This document shows positions 24,095-36,884 of a DNA stretch of 64,000 bases, piece after piece. A model generated the notes under the pieces. It worked only from the letters and a program-made list of their open reading frames with translations, was not told where the DNA came from and ran no database searches. Positions within the stretch are counted from its first letter, which is position 1. Every line of letters starts with the position of its first letter. Position numbers and translations under genes: made by a program. Source of the stretch: Riptortus pedestris. Lineage: Eukaryota > Arthropoda > Insecta > Hemiptera > Alydidae. The stretch lies in assembly GCA_019009955.1 (NCBI GenBank), contig CM032230.1, positions 24,955,001 to 25,019,000 of the forward strand, in the 5' to 3' direction.

Positions 24095-26450
24095 AAAAGA
24101 ACTGTAGAATGAAACAAGATTTTTTATATAATGATTTGATAGTCACATTTCACGGAGGTATTTCGTTCTCATGCAGCGATTTTAGCCATTAATGAACTTC
24201 ACCCTTTAGTTTTGCATAGAACGAATGTCGAGTTGTTTACGAACAAACGAAAATTATGGCCGCTAACTTTGTAACGGAACGAAGATAGTTCAAAGAGTAG
24301 AATCTTTCCGTCAATAAAAATCCGATAAAACTTTTACGATATCTTTTTCGTTTGGTGAATGATTATCTGATAACTGTTTATTTTTCCTTTGTACATTGTA
24401 ATAGTGAAAATCTTTGGTTTCCAAATTTCAACGGAATTGCCCGTTTTGATTATTCTTGAACCCATTTTGACAAGTTTTAGCGTGATGTCTGGGACGTACA
24501 TATAACATGTAACACAAAATCTTATGTTGAAGCTGAATGTCGAAGTTCATATAAGGTGATTGTTGTAACATCTAGTTGTGCACCTACTCTTTTGCTTGAA
24601 ATCGACTATGGGCGGAGAGTTCCCTCAAGAATCCAAATTCTTTGAACTTATCCGAGATACAAAAGATTTGTATAGGCCCTTTTTTTTCTTTATCATGAAA
24701 AGTCTATAAATTATGTTCTAATACATTTCTCGATCCAATGCATTGGAAGGGATATATCGTGTATCACTGTCAAATGAAATGCAACCTAACTTTTTGTTTA
24801 GTTAGTTTAATAGTAGTACATTAAGTCATGAGGTGTCCAGTTTTTCCTTAATAAAGGTTTAATTCCCTTCGATTGGCAGAGACTAGTCTGGCATGAGTTA
24901 TAGCTCGATAATACAATAACCATTTTCATATATGCCATCCCGTAAATGACGGGCAATCTGAATTACATTATAGAATGTATCGTATAGTACATTCGCTTAG
25001 TCAGATAGCAGCTGTTATTGACACAGGATATAGAGCAGAAAATAACTTTTCATATACAGAAGGCGGATGTTCATATTCCTGGAACTACCCTATCGTATTT
25101 TCTACATATCAAGTTACATGATTTTCTGCCAACTCCAGTCATGGTAGGAAATCTGTATATCGCTTTACTCAGAATTCCTGAATTACAAACCGATTTCCTC
25201 TAAAATCAAATTGAACTTTCTCTCTAGAGTTATTTTTAACAAAACCTTGATTATGCGTTTGTAACATTTATATTTAATGCGAAAATAGGCAGAAGTAAAA
25301 CTTTGAATGTAATCAATTTAACAATTGCGGTTTAATACATAATACTTAGGGTACTAATACTAAAGCAATTGGAATCACATTTAGTATGAACTTACGGCTT
25401 CTAACTCTATAATGAATCAGGTTTCACAAATCCCACTAAAATTTGTGGTGTAGTTAACTGCTACAAAGGCAATAGATACAAAAGCCCAACAACATTTGAT
25501 GTATATTCAAGGGCTTTAATCAGCATAGGTAGGAGACCACAAAGCCCTCCAACACGCAGCGTAAAACAGATCTCTTAAACAAGGGATAACAAGATTGGGC
25601 TCAGAGAAACGTTTTTGATTCAGTCGGCCTTATTTCCTGTAGACAAGCAAAAATAATTATGTACATCCCAAACATATATCCCACAGAGTATCCATAGAGG
25701 ATTGAGATTAACACCTATACAAACACTAACAAAGTAATATCAATAAATTGTAAATAATGCGTCTACGACTCAAAAGGGCTGGGATTGTTTAGATGTAAAA
25801 TAATGTTTGAAACTGAAAACAGGAGTAAACAAGGACAAACTTAATTATTACAAAACTCAACCTCGTTCAGTACAATGAACCCAAATATGAGGGTTGTTTA
25901 AAGGATTAAATAATAAATTTCAATTAGGCAATAAATTCATTCATTAAGACTTTGATAACCACACAGTACTTTCCAGATATAAAAAGCTGAGGAAAACCGA
26001 CAATGGAAATCTGTAACATTACATAAGAAGTCATTGGAAAAAAGTGGCAGGTTCCCACTAGTGAGCTTCCCTGAGAAACTTCAAAGCAATGTCTGTACAC
26101 TAATAGCAAAAAGGCCACGACGACATTTACATCAGTGTGATAATAATGACTGCCACATCTAATTTATTTATTTTTATATTCTAAATATTTATTCACTGAA
26201 GCGGGAACTAAATTTCTCCATTTTAGATCCTAGACAAAGGAGTTCCTGTTAAACCTGAGGCTATATGTATAATGAAAATACATAGAGAAAAACATTAGAG
26301 CAATTAGAGCTCTTTGATGTGTTATTCAGTACTTAATTTATTATTAAACTGCTGAATTACAAGGCTTATTGCAACACCTTACTAACGCAAAACATGTCAA
26401 CATGTCTTTACTGAGTCCTACAGTTGTATACAGTCAATACTTGATCTTTA
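24095..26450. other. Unannotated sequence with one HINE scrap
   Basis: A short HINE-like scrap lies at about 24165-24275 ('cattaatgaacttcaccctt', 'aaacgaaaattatggccgct'). The remainder shows no recognised coding, RNA or transposon feature. Short frames at 25018-25203 (+) and 25924-26118 (-) lack motifs. Confidence 0.45.
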
Positions 26451-26459
26451 CTCAACTCA

Positions 26460-27125
26460 CCATCTCACGAGACGCCTTCAGGAATTACTAACAAACTTAC
26501 AAACAGAAATGAATTTAGTAAAAACTATCCATTGGATAGCAGGACATTCAGACATCACGAAAAATATTTTGGATGACAAAAATGCAAAATTAGCGACTCA
26601 ACTTGACATATTACAGCACGCGATGCTTTTAAACTTATTAACATAGAGGTCAGCATAAAATGAGAAGTTGAATGACGTCAGACACACACAAAACTACGAG
26701 AAATAAATTACACTTTTCGTGAATGATTGTCAAGTAATCAGAGCACTAGAAGAGAAGCAGTTCTTGCTCGTTTGAGGCCATTCACGGATAGCACACGGAC
26801 ACCTCATGACTAGGACTGATCCACTTTTATGTACACTGTGCAATACACAACTGACTATCAAACACTTACTTACAGACTGCAGACTAATAACGGACAAGAC
26901 CTACCCTTACCTACCAACCTTCCAGAACTACTATACAACAGCCATTGCGACTATCATGAACACCTCCAAGAGTCACAACTTTTCAACCAATTTTGACACT
27001 AAAAGATTGAACTGTAGACTTAATGAATCGACTTTCTGTCCCTATTGACTACTGGAGAAAACGTAGATATTTTAACATATTTTTTTATAATAAGGTGGCT
27101 TTGCCAACTATTTTATTTTTATAAT
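26460..27125 (+). pseudogene. LINE ORF2 3' end: RNase H and Cys-His knuckle relic
   Basis: One frame gives 'IHWIAGHSDITKNILDDKNA', the WxxGHsgixGNexAD motif of LINE-encoded RNase H, preceded by a helix-like 'RLQELLTNLQ'. After frame changes come 'GHSRIAHGHLMTRTDP' and 'LCTLCNTQLTIKHLLTDC'. These are the RLrlGHs-x-lTHsyLl and C-x2-C...H-x4-C blocks that end ORF2 in I/Jockey/R1-like elements. The 3' end carries 'ggtggctttgccaactattt' and an AT-rich tail. Reading frames are broken by stops, so it is an inactive 5'-truncated insertion. The clade is uncertain. Confidence 0.75.
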
Positions 27126-27787
27126 AAGAAACAGTGTGAAGCGACATCAAATTGCGACACACACAAATAAATATTATTAAACTCAAATAAAGAAAACATT
27201 ACTAAACAAAAATTGAGTCAGTTCACAAACATATAAATTTCAACTAATTGAATCCCAACTAGGTCCCGAGATAGTTTTTTTTGTTTTCAATGCGACATAC
27301 CGTATTCGCGTTTCCAAAATTGAAATTAAGTAAAAAAAAATTACTTATTAAAGTCCTCTTTATGATAATGGCGGAAGACTTTTTCATCTAGGTTCGGTTC
27401 ATTTAAATTGTCATAAATTAAAATCTTGTTGTACAAACGAGAGCCGAACCCACATTTCTAGGTTAATCTATTGTGTCGTTACTAAACACCGCACTGCACT
27501 GAGGATACTCCATGTTGCCTAGCCAAGAGTAATTAGGGCAGAGGTCTTTAACGACTCTGCATAAGACCATCATTCTGCTCCCTCTCACCATTCGCCCGGA
27601 GGCGTTTATCTGCAGGAGTGCTAAAAGCTTTTTATCCTGCTAAAAAAAAATGGAGTTGCAGAGCTTGAAGTGCTTAACATTCCAATTCATTATTTTACAA
27701 CTCACCGTCGGCACATACTTTTATTTTTTTATGCTAAATATAAATTCTTGTGCCAAACGCTAAGATATTCTGTTATTTAGAGTGGAA
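27126..27787. other. Unannotated sequence
   Basis: No recognisable feature. A stretch at 27505-27620 is slightly GC-richer but shows no SINE boxes. Confidence 0.45.
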
Positions 27788-28103
27788 TCTGATGGTTTTA
27801 GTAAATTTCCCTTAATGTAAAACAGCTACTGAGGTTGTGCTCATGATCGAAAAATGTCATAGAACTACATTCAGTGTTACAAACAATGTTGATTGTTATT
27901 GTTGTTATAAACAATTTCTACTAACTCAAATATTAAGTGGTTTATTAGTATTTTGTAGTTGTCAGCCTATAATAAACCCCTACAAATACTCGTCAAATTT
28001 TGATTTAGAAATAGAGATTTTATTGCGAGCAAAACGTTACTAGTCTGTCATTCCTCCACGTCGTAAATCTGCTTATTTAACGCAGACCATGCGTGATGAA
28101 CTT
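27788..28103 (+). mobile_element. Short, internally deleted HINE-like element
   Basis: Both ends are recognisable. The left end has TTTTAGTAAATTTCCCTTAA and 'gaggttgtgctcatgatc'. The right end has 'acgtcgtaaatctgcttatt' followed by ACGCAGACCATGCGTGATGAAC, a mutated stem-loop. The interior is only about 250 bp and lacks the TA core. Confidence 0.65.
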
Positions 28104-29335
28104 TCTCTTATTACTACATTTAAGGTCATGTTAAAAATACTTAATCGATTTATTACTTTTTTTAATTGAATGTTAGTTATTTGGGTTATATTTGATTAAT
28201 TATTAAATAGATTTTTTAAATGTATCGTCTTAGCATTTACAATGAGTTTAAAAAAGTAAGAGTTTTTATATGCTCTTACATTTACATTTGTGGATAGTAA
28301 TTGTCCTGGTTGGGCGACCAGGGTTTTATCAGTAAATTTAGTTCTGAGCTTAAATAATTTCAGTTGCAATTTGAACATCGGTTAAAGAATATAAAATCCC
28401 CATGAGTGATAATGTAGTAGAGTACATCAGCCAAATTAATGATTTCTCTCATCCATTTGCCAAAAAAATAATAAAAATGCTTAGGATGCCTGAAGTGAGA
28501 ATATAGGATGAAGAAAACTATTCCCACAATGTGTGTATATATTGTGGGAAGACTTTTCTCCGTCACTATGCAATAAAAACTATTTAAAAATTCACCAGAT
28601 AACATGAAACCAGGGAAAGCGTGTCTAAACAATTGCGGGGCTCGCTCTAGTTTAACCACTAATAAGGGAACATTTTTAGAATAAAATGAAGAAAATACTT
28701 CTGTAAGGGCTACATTATTGGGTAGAATATTCATGAAGTTGCCCGTGGTTGTAAATGACGGAGTGAAAATGATTGTATATACAAAGGCTTATTTATAATT
28801 ATATTAAATTGCATAAAATACAACGAATCCAGCCTGACCTCCATAATATCATTACATCGCCTTGGGGGACAAAACATTAACAAATTTAGGTTTGAAGGAT
28901 TTATGACTATAGCATTCCCAGCAATTTTAACTTATGAAGTGAATAATAACACTCCCAAATAATAGGAAATTAACAACTTATAGTTATTTCAATGTTTATT
29001 TCTATGCGAGGACTTTCGTTTTCTATTAAATATATTTTAAAGGCGTGATGAAATTAACCATGATGAAAAATTGTCTAAGAAAATAATTACTTTTATATGA
29101 AAGGACTCCCTGTATTTATCCATACATTAGATCACATTTCGAAAAAATTTGGGTAAAAAAATTATACAAACACTCAGTTTATTCGCCAAAAATATTTTTT
29201 TTTAATCAGATAAAACGACAGATAGCGATAAGCAACACCAATTCACATTAATTTTATTCATTAGCAAAAATTAGAAACAAATACAATTTTTTTAATAATT
29301 TAAACTTAAATTATTCAATGCAAAATAATTATTCA
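28104..29335. other. Unannotated sequence with a 124-codon open frame
   Basis: A minus-strand frame at 28360-28734 (124 codons) is the longest here. It has hydrophobic stretches but no motif I recognise and no clear splice or promoter context. It is probably chance. Nothing else is visible. Confidence 0.4.
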
Positions 29336-29339
29336 TGCA

Positions 29340-30190
29340 CTTAATAAACAAAAAGAAAGGACTCACGATTTATTTTCAGTACTTTATTGGATACACTTCC
29401 CAATTTATCACAGCGTGCAATCTCCGTGGCATTGATTCTAACAGCTTCAATGGTCTCCTGAGATCCAATTTCGGCCCAAGCTTTTGCGGGGAAGGTCAAC
29501 GAATTCTTTTCCAGAAATACATCTACTTTCGATTTTCAACTCTAATAAGGCCCACAAATGTCCCCACGATTGGGTAAAGATCCGGTGATTGTGGTAGTGT
29601 TTGGAGCATTACATACAAATAGCAACCATTCATTGCTTTCCTTGGGCCTATATTTGGGGTCATTATCGTGTTGGAACAAATAACTGCCTTCAACTCATAG
29701 CTATCGCGCATTTTTTTTATTATTTCCTTCGAAACACATTCACATACTTTACAACATTAATAATCCCATCAATAACGTAAAGCAACTACCCCACTAGCAA
29801 TCATGCTACTGCAAATGATAACATTACCTCCGCATACTTCACAGTTGGTAGCCGATTTTTTGGTTTAAATATACATATATAATATATTGAATTTGCTTTC
29901 ATGCTTGAACACATTTTTCCACAAAAAAAAAAAAAAAGTTTGTTTACATGCTCTAGGTCACACCAGTCATTTGCCAGGTTTTTTTTTTTTCATTTATAAA
30001 ATTTTGCTTCTTGCCGCTCTACCCTTATATTTTGCTGCATTTATCCTATTCCTCACGGGGTGTCACAGTTGTCCATAAGATGTTGCGATGTGTTCTGAAA
30101 GCTCACCAGCAGTTACTTGAGGATTTTTTGGACGCACTGAGAGTGAACGCCTTCTGCCCGTTTGCTTTTTATTGTCCATTGAACCGAATT
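29340..30190 (-). pseudogene. Tc1-type transposase relic
   Basis: On the minus strand, in shifting frames, the order of Tc1 DDE transposase blocks is recognisable. An 'ESKFNI' block corresponds to the SDESkFn motif with the first catalytic Asp. It is followed by 'NCEVCGGNVIICSSMIASGV' (GGgsvMvWGcmsasGvG) and then by a 'NTIMTPNIG' piece where the family has QDNDPKHT. Next comes 'LPQSPDLYPI' (PaQSPDLNPIEn) and finally 'LLESMPRRLHAVI' near the C terminus. Multiple stops and frameshifts make it inactive. TIRs were not identified. Its 5' end abuts, but is not part of, the hAT element that starts at 30304. Confidence 0.75.
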
Positions 30191-30613
30191 TAAATTTTCT
30201 AATTTATATTGCACGATCGCGTGAGATAATCACAAATTTATTCTGATATATCGGTAGCTCAACCCTTGCCGAGCCTTTGAGATTAGAACTCAATTCTTTA
30301 GATTAGGGGTCTCCAAACTTTCCAGCCTTAGGGCCATACTGATTACTCCAGTAAGTTCCGATGGCCAAAACCTCGTGGGCTGTTTTCTGTCTTTGGTACT
30401 ACTTATTTGTGTAAGAAGACCTTCTCCAAAATGAAGAACACAAAAAATGTTTACAGATCTAAATTAACTGATGAGCATCTGAAATCTCTTTTAACAGATT
30501 TCCCTTAAGGGAAATCAGCTATTGAGGTTGTACTCATGACGGAATTTTTGAAATTTTTCTTCAAATGTCCATCGAGCCTACTTAGTAGATGACGAAAATG
30601 AGGTCCGTTCAAA

Positions 30614-30616
<3 letters not shown>

Positions 30617-30672
<56 letters not shown>
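30617..30672. repeat. (TA)n core, left remnant
   Basis: The TA tract of the HINE core on the upstream side of B array 2. The downstream remnant is a short TATATAGATA tract at about 35157-35185. Confidence 0.95.
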
Positions 30673-30674
<2 letters not shown>

Positions 30675-33600
30675 TAGCTCAGATACCCGGCTTCGCCCGG
30701 GAATTCATTTGAGGCTGAATGGTGATGGTACTTTTTAGCAGGCTTTACATTGCACAATATTTTGACATTTACCCGTCCCAGTGTTTAGGATTGATACCCG
30801 TCGTTGCCTTGGATTTGCTAATAATAGAATATTTGTTCGATAAGACTTCACTGTCTTCGATATTTTTATATTTCCCGTCTCTTATACATGTAAATAAGGT
30901 GAATTTTTATTTCAGGCCTTCCTTATAACCCCCCTCCCGTTCGAACCTAAAAATCTTAATATAACTTATAATCATGGAAGAATTAATGCGAATTGACATA
31001 CCGAGTTTTGTTAAGTTCGGTTCAGCCGTTAGTGCCCGCTAAAGTTTTAACGTATAACTCATTTATACTTAGGTATACGACAAAAGTGTATATAACAAAA
31101 GTTAGTCCTAATAACAAAATAAACAATTTTTGTTATGTGCATATTTACCGAAAAACCAATAGAAAACGAAATATCGCTATTTTTAATTTCAGGCTTCCCT
31201 TATAACCCCCACTCCTGTTCGCCTCAGAGAAAATTAATATAGCCTAAAGTCTAAGTTGGGTTAGTAGTAATATACATACCAAGTTTCATAAAATTCGGTT
31301 CAGCCGTTTATGCGTGAAAAGGTAACAAACAAACAAACAAACAAACAAACATACACGAAAGAAACAAAATGCAGATATGGTGTCTATGACATGTGAAACG
31401 AAAAGTTATCGTGAAATTTCGCGAAAAAAATCAATGTACAGACAGAGGTTACAATTTTATATATATACTAGCTCAGATACCCGGCGATGCCCGGGAAATT
31501 ATTGTTGACTGACTAATGATGGTATTTTGATAGTAAGACTTCAATGTGTACAATTACACTTCCCTCCACGACGTAATGATTTTCCGAAATAGCCAACCCT
31601 GAAGGGTAACTTTTGGGGATTAATAGAATAGAAATTTTAGTTTTGAAGGATAAATGAAAATGTGTTCCTAATTAATCCTTCTGCACTTTATGACTCACCG
31701 TTTTTCAATAATTCAAACCATAATCATGGGTAGCATTTATTACAATTAAATATCATCCATAATGAACATATTTTCTTTCAAAGGCCTACCCGAGCTCAAA
31801 TTCTTCAGGCAAAGTTTTATATGTAAGATTATATTTTTAATAGTGAATCTCACTGGAAATCACTTCCAGCAATGCCAGACGGGAAATAAGTAAACTCAAT
31901 TAACTGGTAAGGCTGCCGTCATCTTCCGCTCCCGCATTAGACTTCTCGCTTTTCAGCCTCTTTTATAATCCCCACTCCCGTTTGGACCTAAAATTTTAAA
32001 TATAGCTTATAATCATGGAAGATTTAATGCTAATTGACATACCGAGTTTTGCTAAGTTCGGTTCAATCGTTAGTGCCCAACAAAATTGTTGACTCCCGTT
32101 TTAGATTTTAGTGTATATCACGTTTATACTTCTCTATACGACAAAAGTGAATATAACAAAAGTTACTCTAAATAACGAAATAAACAACTTTTGTTATGTG
32201 CATATTTGCTGAAAAGGCAATAGGAAACGAAATATCGCTATTTTATAGTCCAGGCCTTCCTTACAACCCCCACTCCTGCCCGTCCCTAGAAATGTTGGTA
32301 TGGCTTGCTATAATGAAGGCGTTAGTCCTAATACACGTACCGAGTTTTATTTTGTTCGGTTGATTCTTTTGTGCAGAATAAAATTGTCGACTCCCGCTAT
32401 AGTTTTTAGCGTATAACTCATTTATACTTCCGTATACGGCAAAAGTGTATTTAGCAAAAGTTACTTTAAATAACAAAATAAACAACTTTTGTTATGTGCA
32501 TATTTGCTGAAAAAGCAATAGGAAACTAAATATCGCTATTTTTAATTTCTGGCCTCCCTTATTACCCCCACTCCTGTTCGTCTTACAGAATATTAATATA
32601 GCCTAAAGTCTAAGTTGGGCTAGTAGTAATATACATACCAAGTTTCATAAAATTCGGTTCAGCTGTTTATGCGTGAAAAGGTAACAAACAAACAAACAAA
32701 CAAACAAACAAACAAACAAACAAACAAACATACACGAAAGAAACAAAATGCAGTTATGGTGTCTATGACATGTGAAACGAAAAGTTATCGTGAAATTTCG
32801 CGAAAAAAATCAATGTACAGACAGAGGTTACAATTTTATATATATATAGACTAGCTCAGATACCCGGCTTCGCCCGGGAATTCATTTGAGGCTGAGTGGT
32901 AATGGTATTTTTTAGCAGGCTTTACATTACACAATACTTTGACATTTACCCGTCCCAGTGTTTAGGATTGATACCCTTCTTTGCCGTGGATTTGCTAATA
33001 ATAGAATTATTTGTTCGATAAGGCATCACAGTCTTCGATATTTTTATATTTCCCGTCTCTTATACATGTAAATATGGTGAATTTTTATTTCAGGCCTCCC
33101 TTTTACCCCCCTCCCGTTTGAACCTAAAAATTTTAATATAACTTATAATCATGGAAGAATTAATGCTAATTGACATACCGAGTTTTGTTAAGTTCGGTTC
33201 AGCCGTTAGTGCCCGCTAAAGTTTTAACGTATAACTCATTTATACTTAGGAATACGACAAAAGTGTATATAACAAAAGTTACTCCAAATAACAAAATAAA
33301 CAACTTTTGTTATGTTTATATTTGCGGAAAAACCAATAGGAAACGTAATATCGCTATTTTTAATTTCAGGCTTCCCTTATAACCCCCACTCCTGCCCGTC
33401 CATAGAAATGTTGGTATGGCTTATTATAATGAAGGCCTCACTGCTAATACACATACCGAGTTTTATTTAGTTCGGTTGAGTCTTTTTTGGCAAATAATAT
33501 TGTTGACTCCCGCTATAATTTTTAGAGTATAACGCATTTAAACTATGGTATACGACAAAAGTGTATATAACAAAAGTTACTCTAAATATCAAAATAAACA

Positions 33601-35168
33601 ACTTTTGTTATGTGCACATTTACCGAAAAACCAATAGAAAACGAAATATCGCTATTTTTAATTTCAGGCTTCCCTTATAACCCCCACTCCTGTTCGTCTC
33701 AGAGAAAATTAATATAGCCTAAAGTCTAAGTTGGGTTAGTAGTAATATACATACCAAGTTTCATAAAATTCGGTTTAGCCGTTTATGCGTGAAAAGGTAA
33801 CAAACAAACAAACAAACAAACAAACAAACATACACGAAAGAAACAAAATGCAGATATGGTGTCTATGACATGTGAAACGAAAAGTTATCGTGAAATTTCG
33901 CGAAAAAAATCAATGTACAGACAGAGGTTACAATTTTATATATATACTAGCTCAGATACCCGGCTTCGCTCGGGAATTCATTTGAGACTGAATGGTGATG
34001 GTATTTTTTTGGCAAGGCTTTACTTTGCACAATATTTTGACATTTACCCGTCCCAGTGTTTAGTTTAAATACCCGTCGTTTCTGTGGATTTGTTAATAAT
34101 AAAATTATTTTTTTATGTAAGACTTCACTGTTATCCATATTGTCATATTTCCCGTTTCCTGTGCATTATGTATAGATTTGAATTATTAAGCACAAAATAT
34201 TAACATACATTTGAATTAATTTTTCCTGGTGAGGTACCTGGTAGTTTCATTTCAGGCCTCCCTTATAACCCCTACTCCTGCCCGTCCCTAGAAATGTTAG
34301 TAAGGCTTATTATAAGGAAGACGTTAGTGATAATTCACATATCGAGTTTGGTTTGGTTCGGTTGAGTCTATTGTGCCAAATAAAATTGTTGACTTCTGCT
34401 ATCACTTTTTGGCGTATAACGCCTTTCTAATTAGGTATACGACAAAAGTGTATATAACAAAAGTTTCTCTAAATAACAAAATAAACAACTTTTGTTATGT
34501 GCATATTTGCCAAAACCCCAATAGGAAACGAAATATCACTATTTTTAATTTCAGGCCTCCCTTATAACCCCCACTCCTGCCCGTCCCTAGAAATGTTAGT
34601 ATGGCTTATAATAAGGAAGACGTTAGTGCTAATTCACATACCGAGTTTGGTTTGGTTCGGTTGAGTCTTTTGTGCCATAGAAAATTGTTGACTTCCGCTA
34701 TCGTTTTAGCGTATAACGCCTTTATACTTAGGTATACGACAAAAGTGTATATAACAAAAGTTACTCTAAATAACAAATTAAACAACTTTTGTCATGTGCA
34801 TAATTGACGAAAATGCAATAGGAAACGAAATATCACTATTTTTAATTTCATGCTTCCCTTATAACCCCCACTCCTGTTCGTCCTAGAGAATACTGACATA
34901 GCCTAAAGTCTAAGTTGGGTTAGTAGTAATATACATACCAAGTTTCATAAAATTCGGTTCAGCCGTTTATGCGTGAAAAGGTAACAAACAAACAAACAAA
35001 CAAACAAACAAACAAACAAACAAACAAACAAACAAACAAACAAACAAACATACACGAAAGAAACAAAATGCAGTTATGGTGTCTATGACATGTGAAACGA
35101 AAAGTTATCGTGAAATTTCGCGAAAAAAATCAATGTACAGACAGAGGTTACAATTTTATATATATATA
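30673..35168 (+). repeat. B repeat array 2 (four head-to-tail units)
   Basis: Units start at 30673, 31467, 32850 and 33946, with lengths of about 790, 1380, 1100 and 1220 bp. The difference comes mainly from the number of about 300-bp subrepeats. Unit 2 has a diverged head (CCCGGCGATGCCCGGG in place of CCCGGCTTCGCCCGGG) that keeps the hairpin arms, followed by about 450 bp of unit-specific text. All four end with the (CAAA)n tract and the TA-ending tail. No coding region is conserved. The whole array sits in the TA core of the surrounding HINE-like element. Confidence 0.85.
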
Positions 35169-36103
35169 GATAGATATAGATAGATTTGTCTGTTACCGCT
35201 CTAGCGGTCGCAATTATTGCTTAATCGTTACCAAACTGAATATTTAGTCGTTTTAAAAAAGAAAGATCAAGTTCGTTAACGACTGAAATCGGACCAGTGT
35301 GAGGGGGGGGGGTTTAGAGGGGAGGATTTTCGAAAATTCGAAATATCTCCGTGACTATAAGTCGTATCGAAATATTGTACAGAATCAATCTTATTGCAAA
35401 TTAAATTTACTATAAATATTGTCATATACATTTATTCTCTATCTTGAATATTAACCGAGATATTTGCATTTTTATTAAATCAGGGCCGCTAACGGCTGGG
35501 TGACTATCCTGCCAAAAGCTAGTTCGGCCGTTTCCTTTACTGCTCGACTCTCGTGAAATTTCTCTATTGTAAAACTTCACGTGGGAAATCTGCTTAGTTT
35601 ACGCAGCCCCTGCGTGACGGACTTTTAATAATTGGTACAAGTAAAATTAGTCCACTACAAACTATTTTCAGCGGAAAATCTCAATTACATAAATCTCATT
35701 AGTATTTCATATGTCATTATGCTTGTTACAAGATATGTTTTTATTTAAAATGTATAAAACATTAGTTAGATTCATTTCAATAATTTGTTAGTTATTATAT
35801 ACTGAAGTTAAATTTTCTGCATATTATACATGTCTTTACTCATTACAATTCTGTGTTTCTTTATCCAACTTATCACAAAAACAATAACAATAAGTCTGCA
35901 ACAATGTTATGAGTAGTTAGCCCATGACCATACCAATGTAGATGTCATATTAATAATTATTCAAATTCAGTAAACTAAATTTAATTTGCTATAAAAAATA
36001 TGTTCTCTAAAAGGAGTTTTCAAGTATGCTAGCTCTCCGCGGGCCGGACAAAATCTGTCCGCGGGCCGGATGTGGCCCGCGGGCCGTAGTTTGGAGACCC
36101 CTG

Positions 36104-36383
36104 GTTTAGATTATATTTTAATACTGTACTAAAATGTTCAACAACAAAGAAAATCATTAAAGTTTTGTTTACTTGTGCAGTTTATATTTGGAAAAATAGA
36201 ATTAGAAAATTACATTTGGTAGGTCTGCAAGAAAAGCAAGCAAAAAATGTTCCCATTTTTAAAATTGTAAACTGAATATATTCAGCTATACAGATACGAA
36301 CCATATCGTAAATTCTGAGAAACTATATTCTCTCTGGTTAAACCGTAGTAGTAGTGTTTTAACTTTTAAGATTATAAATAAAA
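36104..36383. other. Unannotated sequence
   Basis: AT-rich flank between the hAT target duplication and the next HINE-like copy. No feature seen. Confidence 0.5.
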
Positions 36384-36821
36384 AGTCCGTCACGCAGGGG
36401 CTGCGTAAACTAAGCAGATTTCCCACGTGAAGTAATACAATAGAGAAATCTCCATACAAGAGCCCAACAGTTACGGCAAAGGGCCGAACTAGGTTTTGGC
36501 GGGAAATTCAAAAATCCAGTATCGGCCCAAATTTAATAAAAATGCAAATATCTCGGTTAATATTCAAGATAGGGAATAAATGTATAGAACAATATTTATA
36601 GTAAATGTAATTTGCAATAAGATTAATTCTATACAATTTTTCGATCCGACGCATAGTAACGGAGATATTTCGAATTTTCCAAAAATCCCCCCTCTAAACC
36701 CCCCCTCCCACTGGACCGATTTCAGCCATTAACGAACTTGATCTTCCTTTTTACATAAAACGATTAAATTCCGAGTTTGGTAACGATCAAACAAAAATTA
36801 CGACCGCTAGAGCGTTAACAG

Positions 36822-36884
<63 letters not shown>

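Larger units (their letters stand above)
30490..35622 (+). mobile_element. HINE-like element interrupted by B array 2
   Basis: The left end is TTTTAACAGATTTCCC with its palindromic partner, then 'tgaggttgtactcatgac' and the TA core from 30617. The right part resumes at about 35185 ('tctgttaccgctctagcggt') and runs through 'tatctccgtgactataag'. It ends with GTGGGAAATCTGCTTAG, the intact stem-loop ACGCAG-CCC-CTGCGT and GACGGAC at 35622. It lies between T residues of the hAT element. Confidence 0.85.
30304..36103. mobile_element. hAT-type non-autonomous element, split by nested insertions
   Basis: The ends are inverted. The left is TAGGGGTCTCCAAACT and the right is AGTTTGGAGACCCCTG, with GC-rich 'gggccggatgtggcccgcgg' just inside the right end. 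The flanks are CTTTAGAT (30296-30303) and GTTTAGAT (36104-36111), an 8-bp target duplication with one mismatch, which is the hAT length. Own sequence is only about 30304-30489 and 35623-36103. The 5.1 kb between is a HINE-like element that itself contains B array 2. No transposase is left. Confidence 0.8.

Noticed and set aside
28360..28734. 124-codon minus-strand frame
   Set aside because: Longest frame in an unannotated stretch, but with no recognisable motif, splice partner or promoter. Chance frames of this size are expected in 64 kb.
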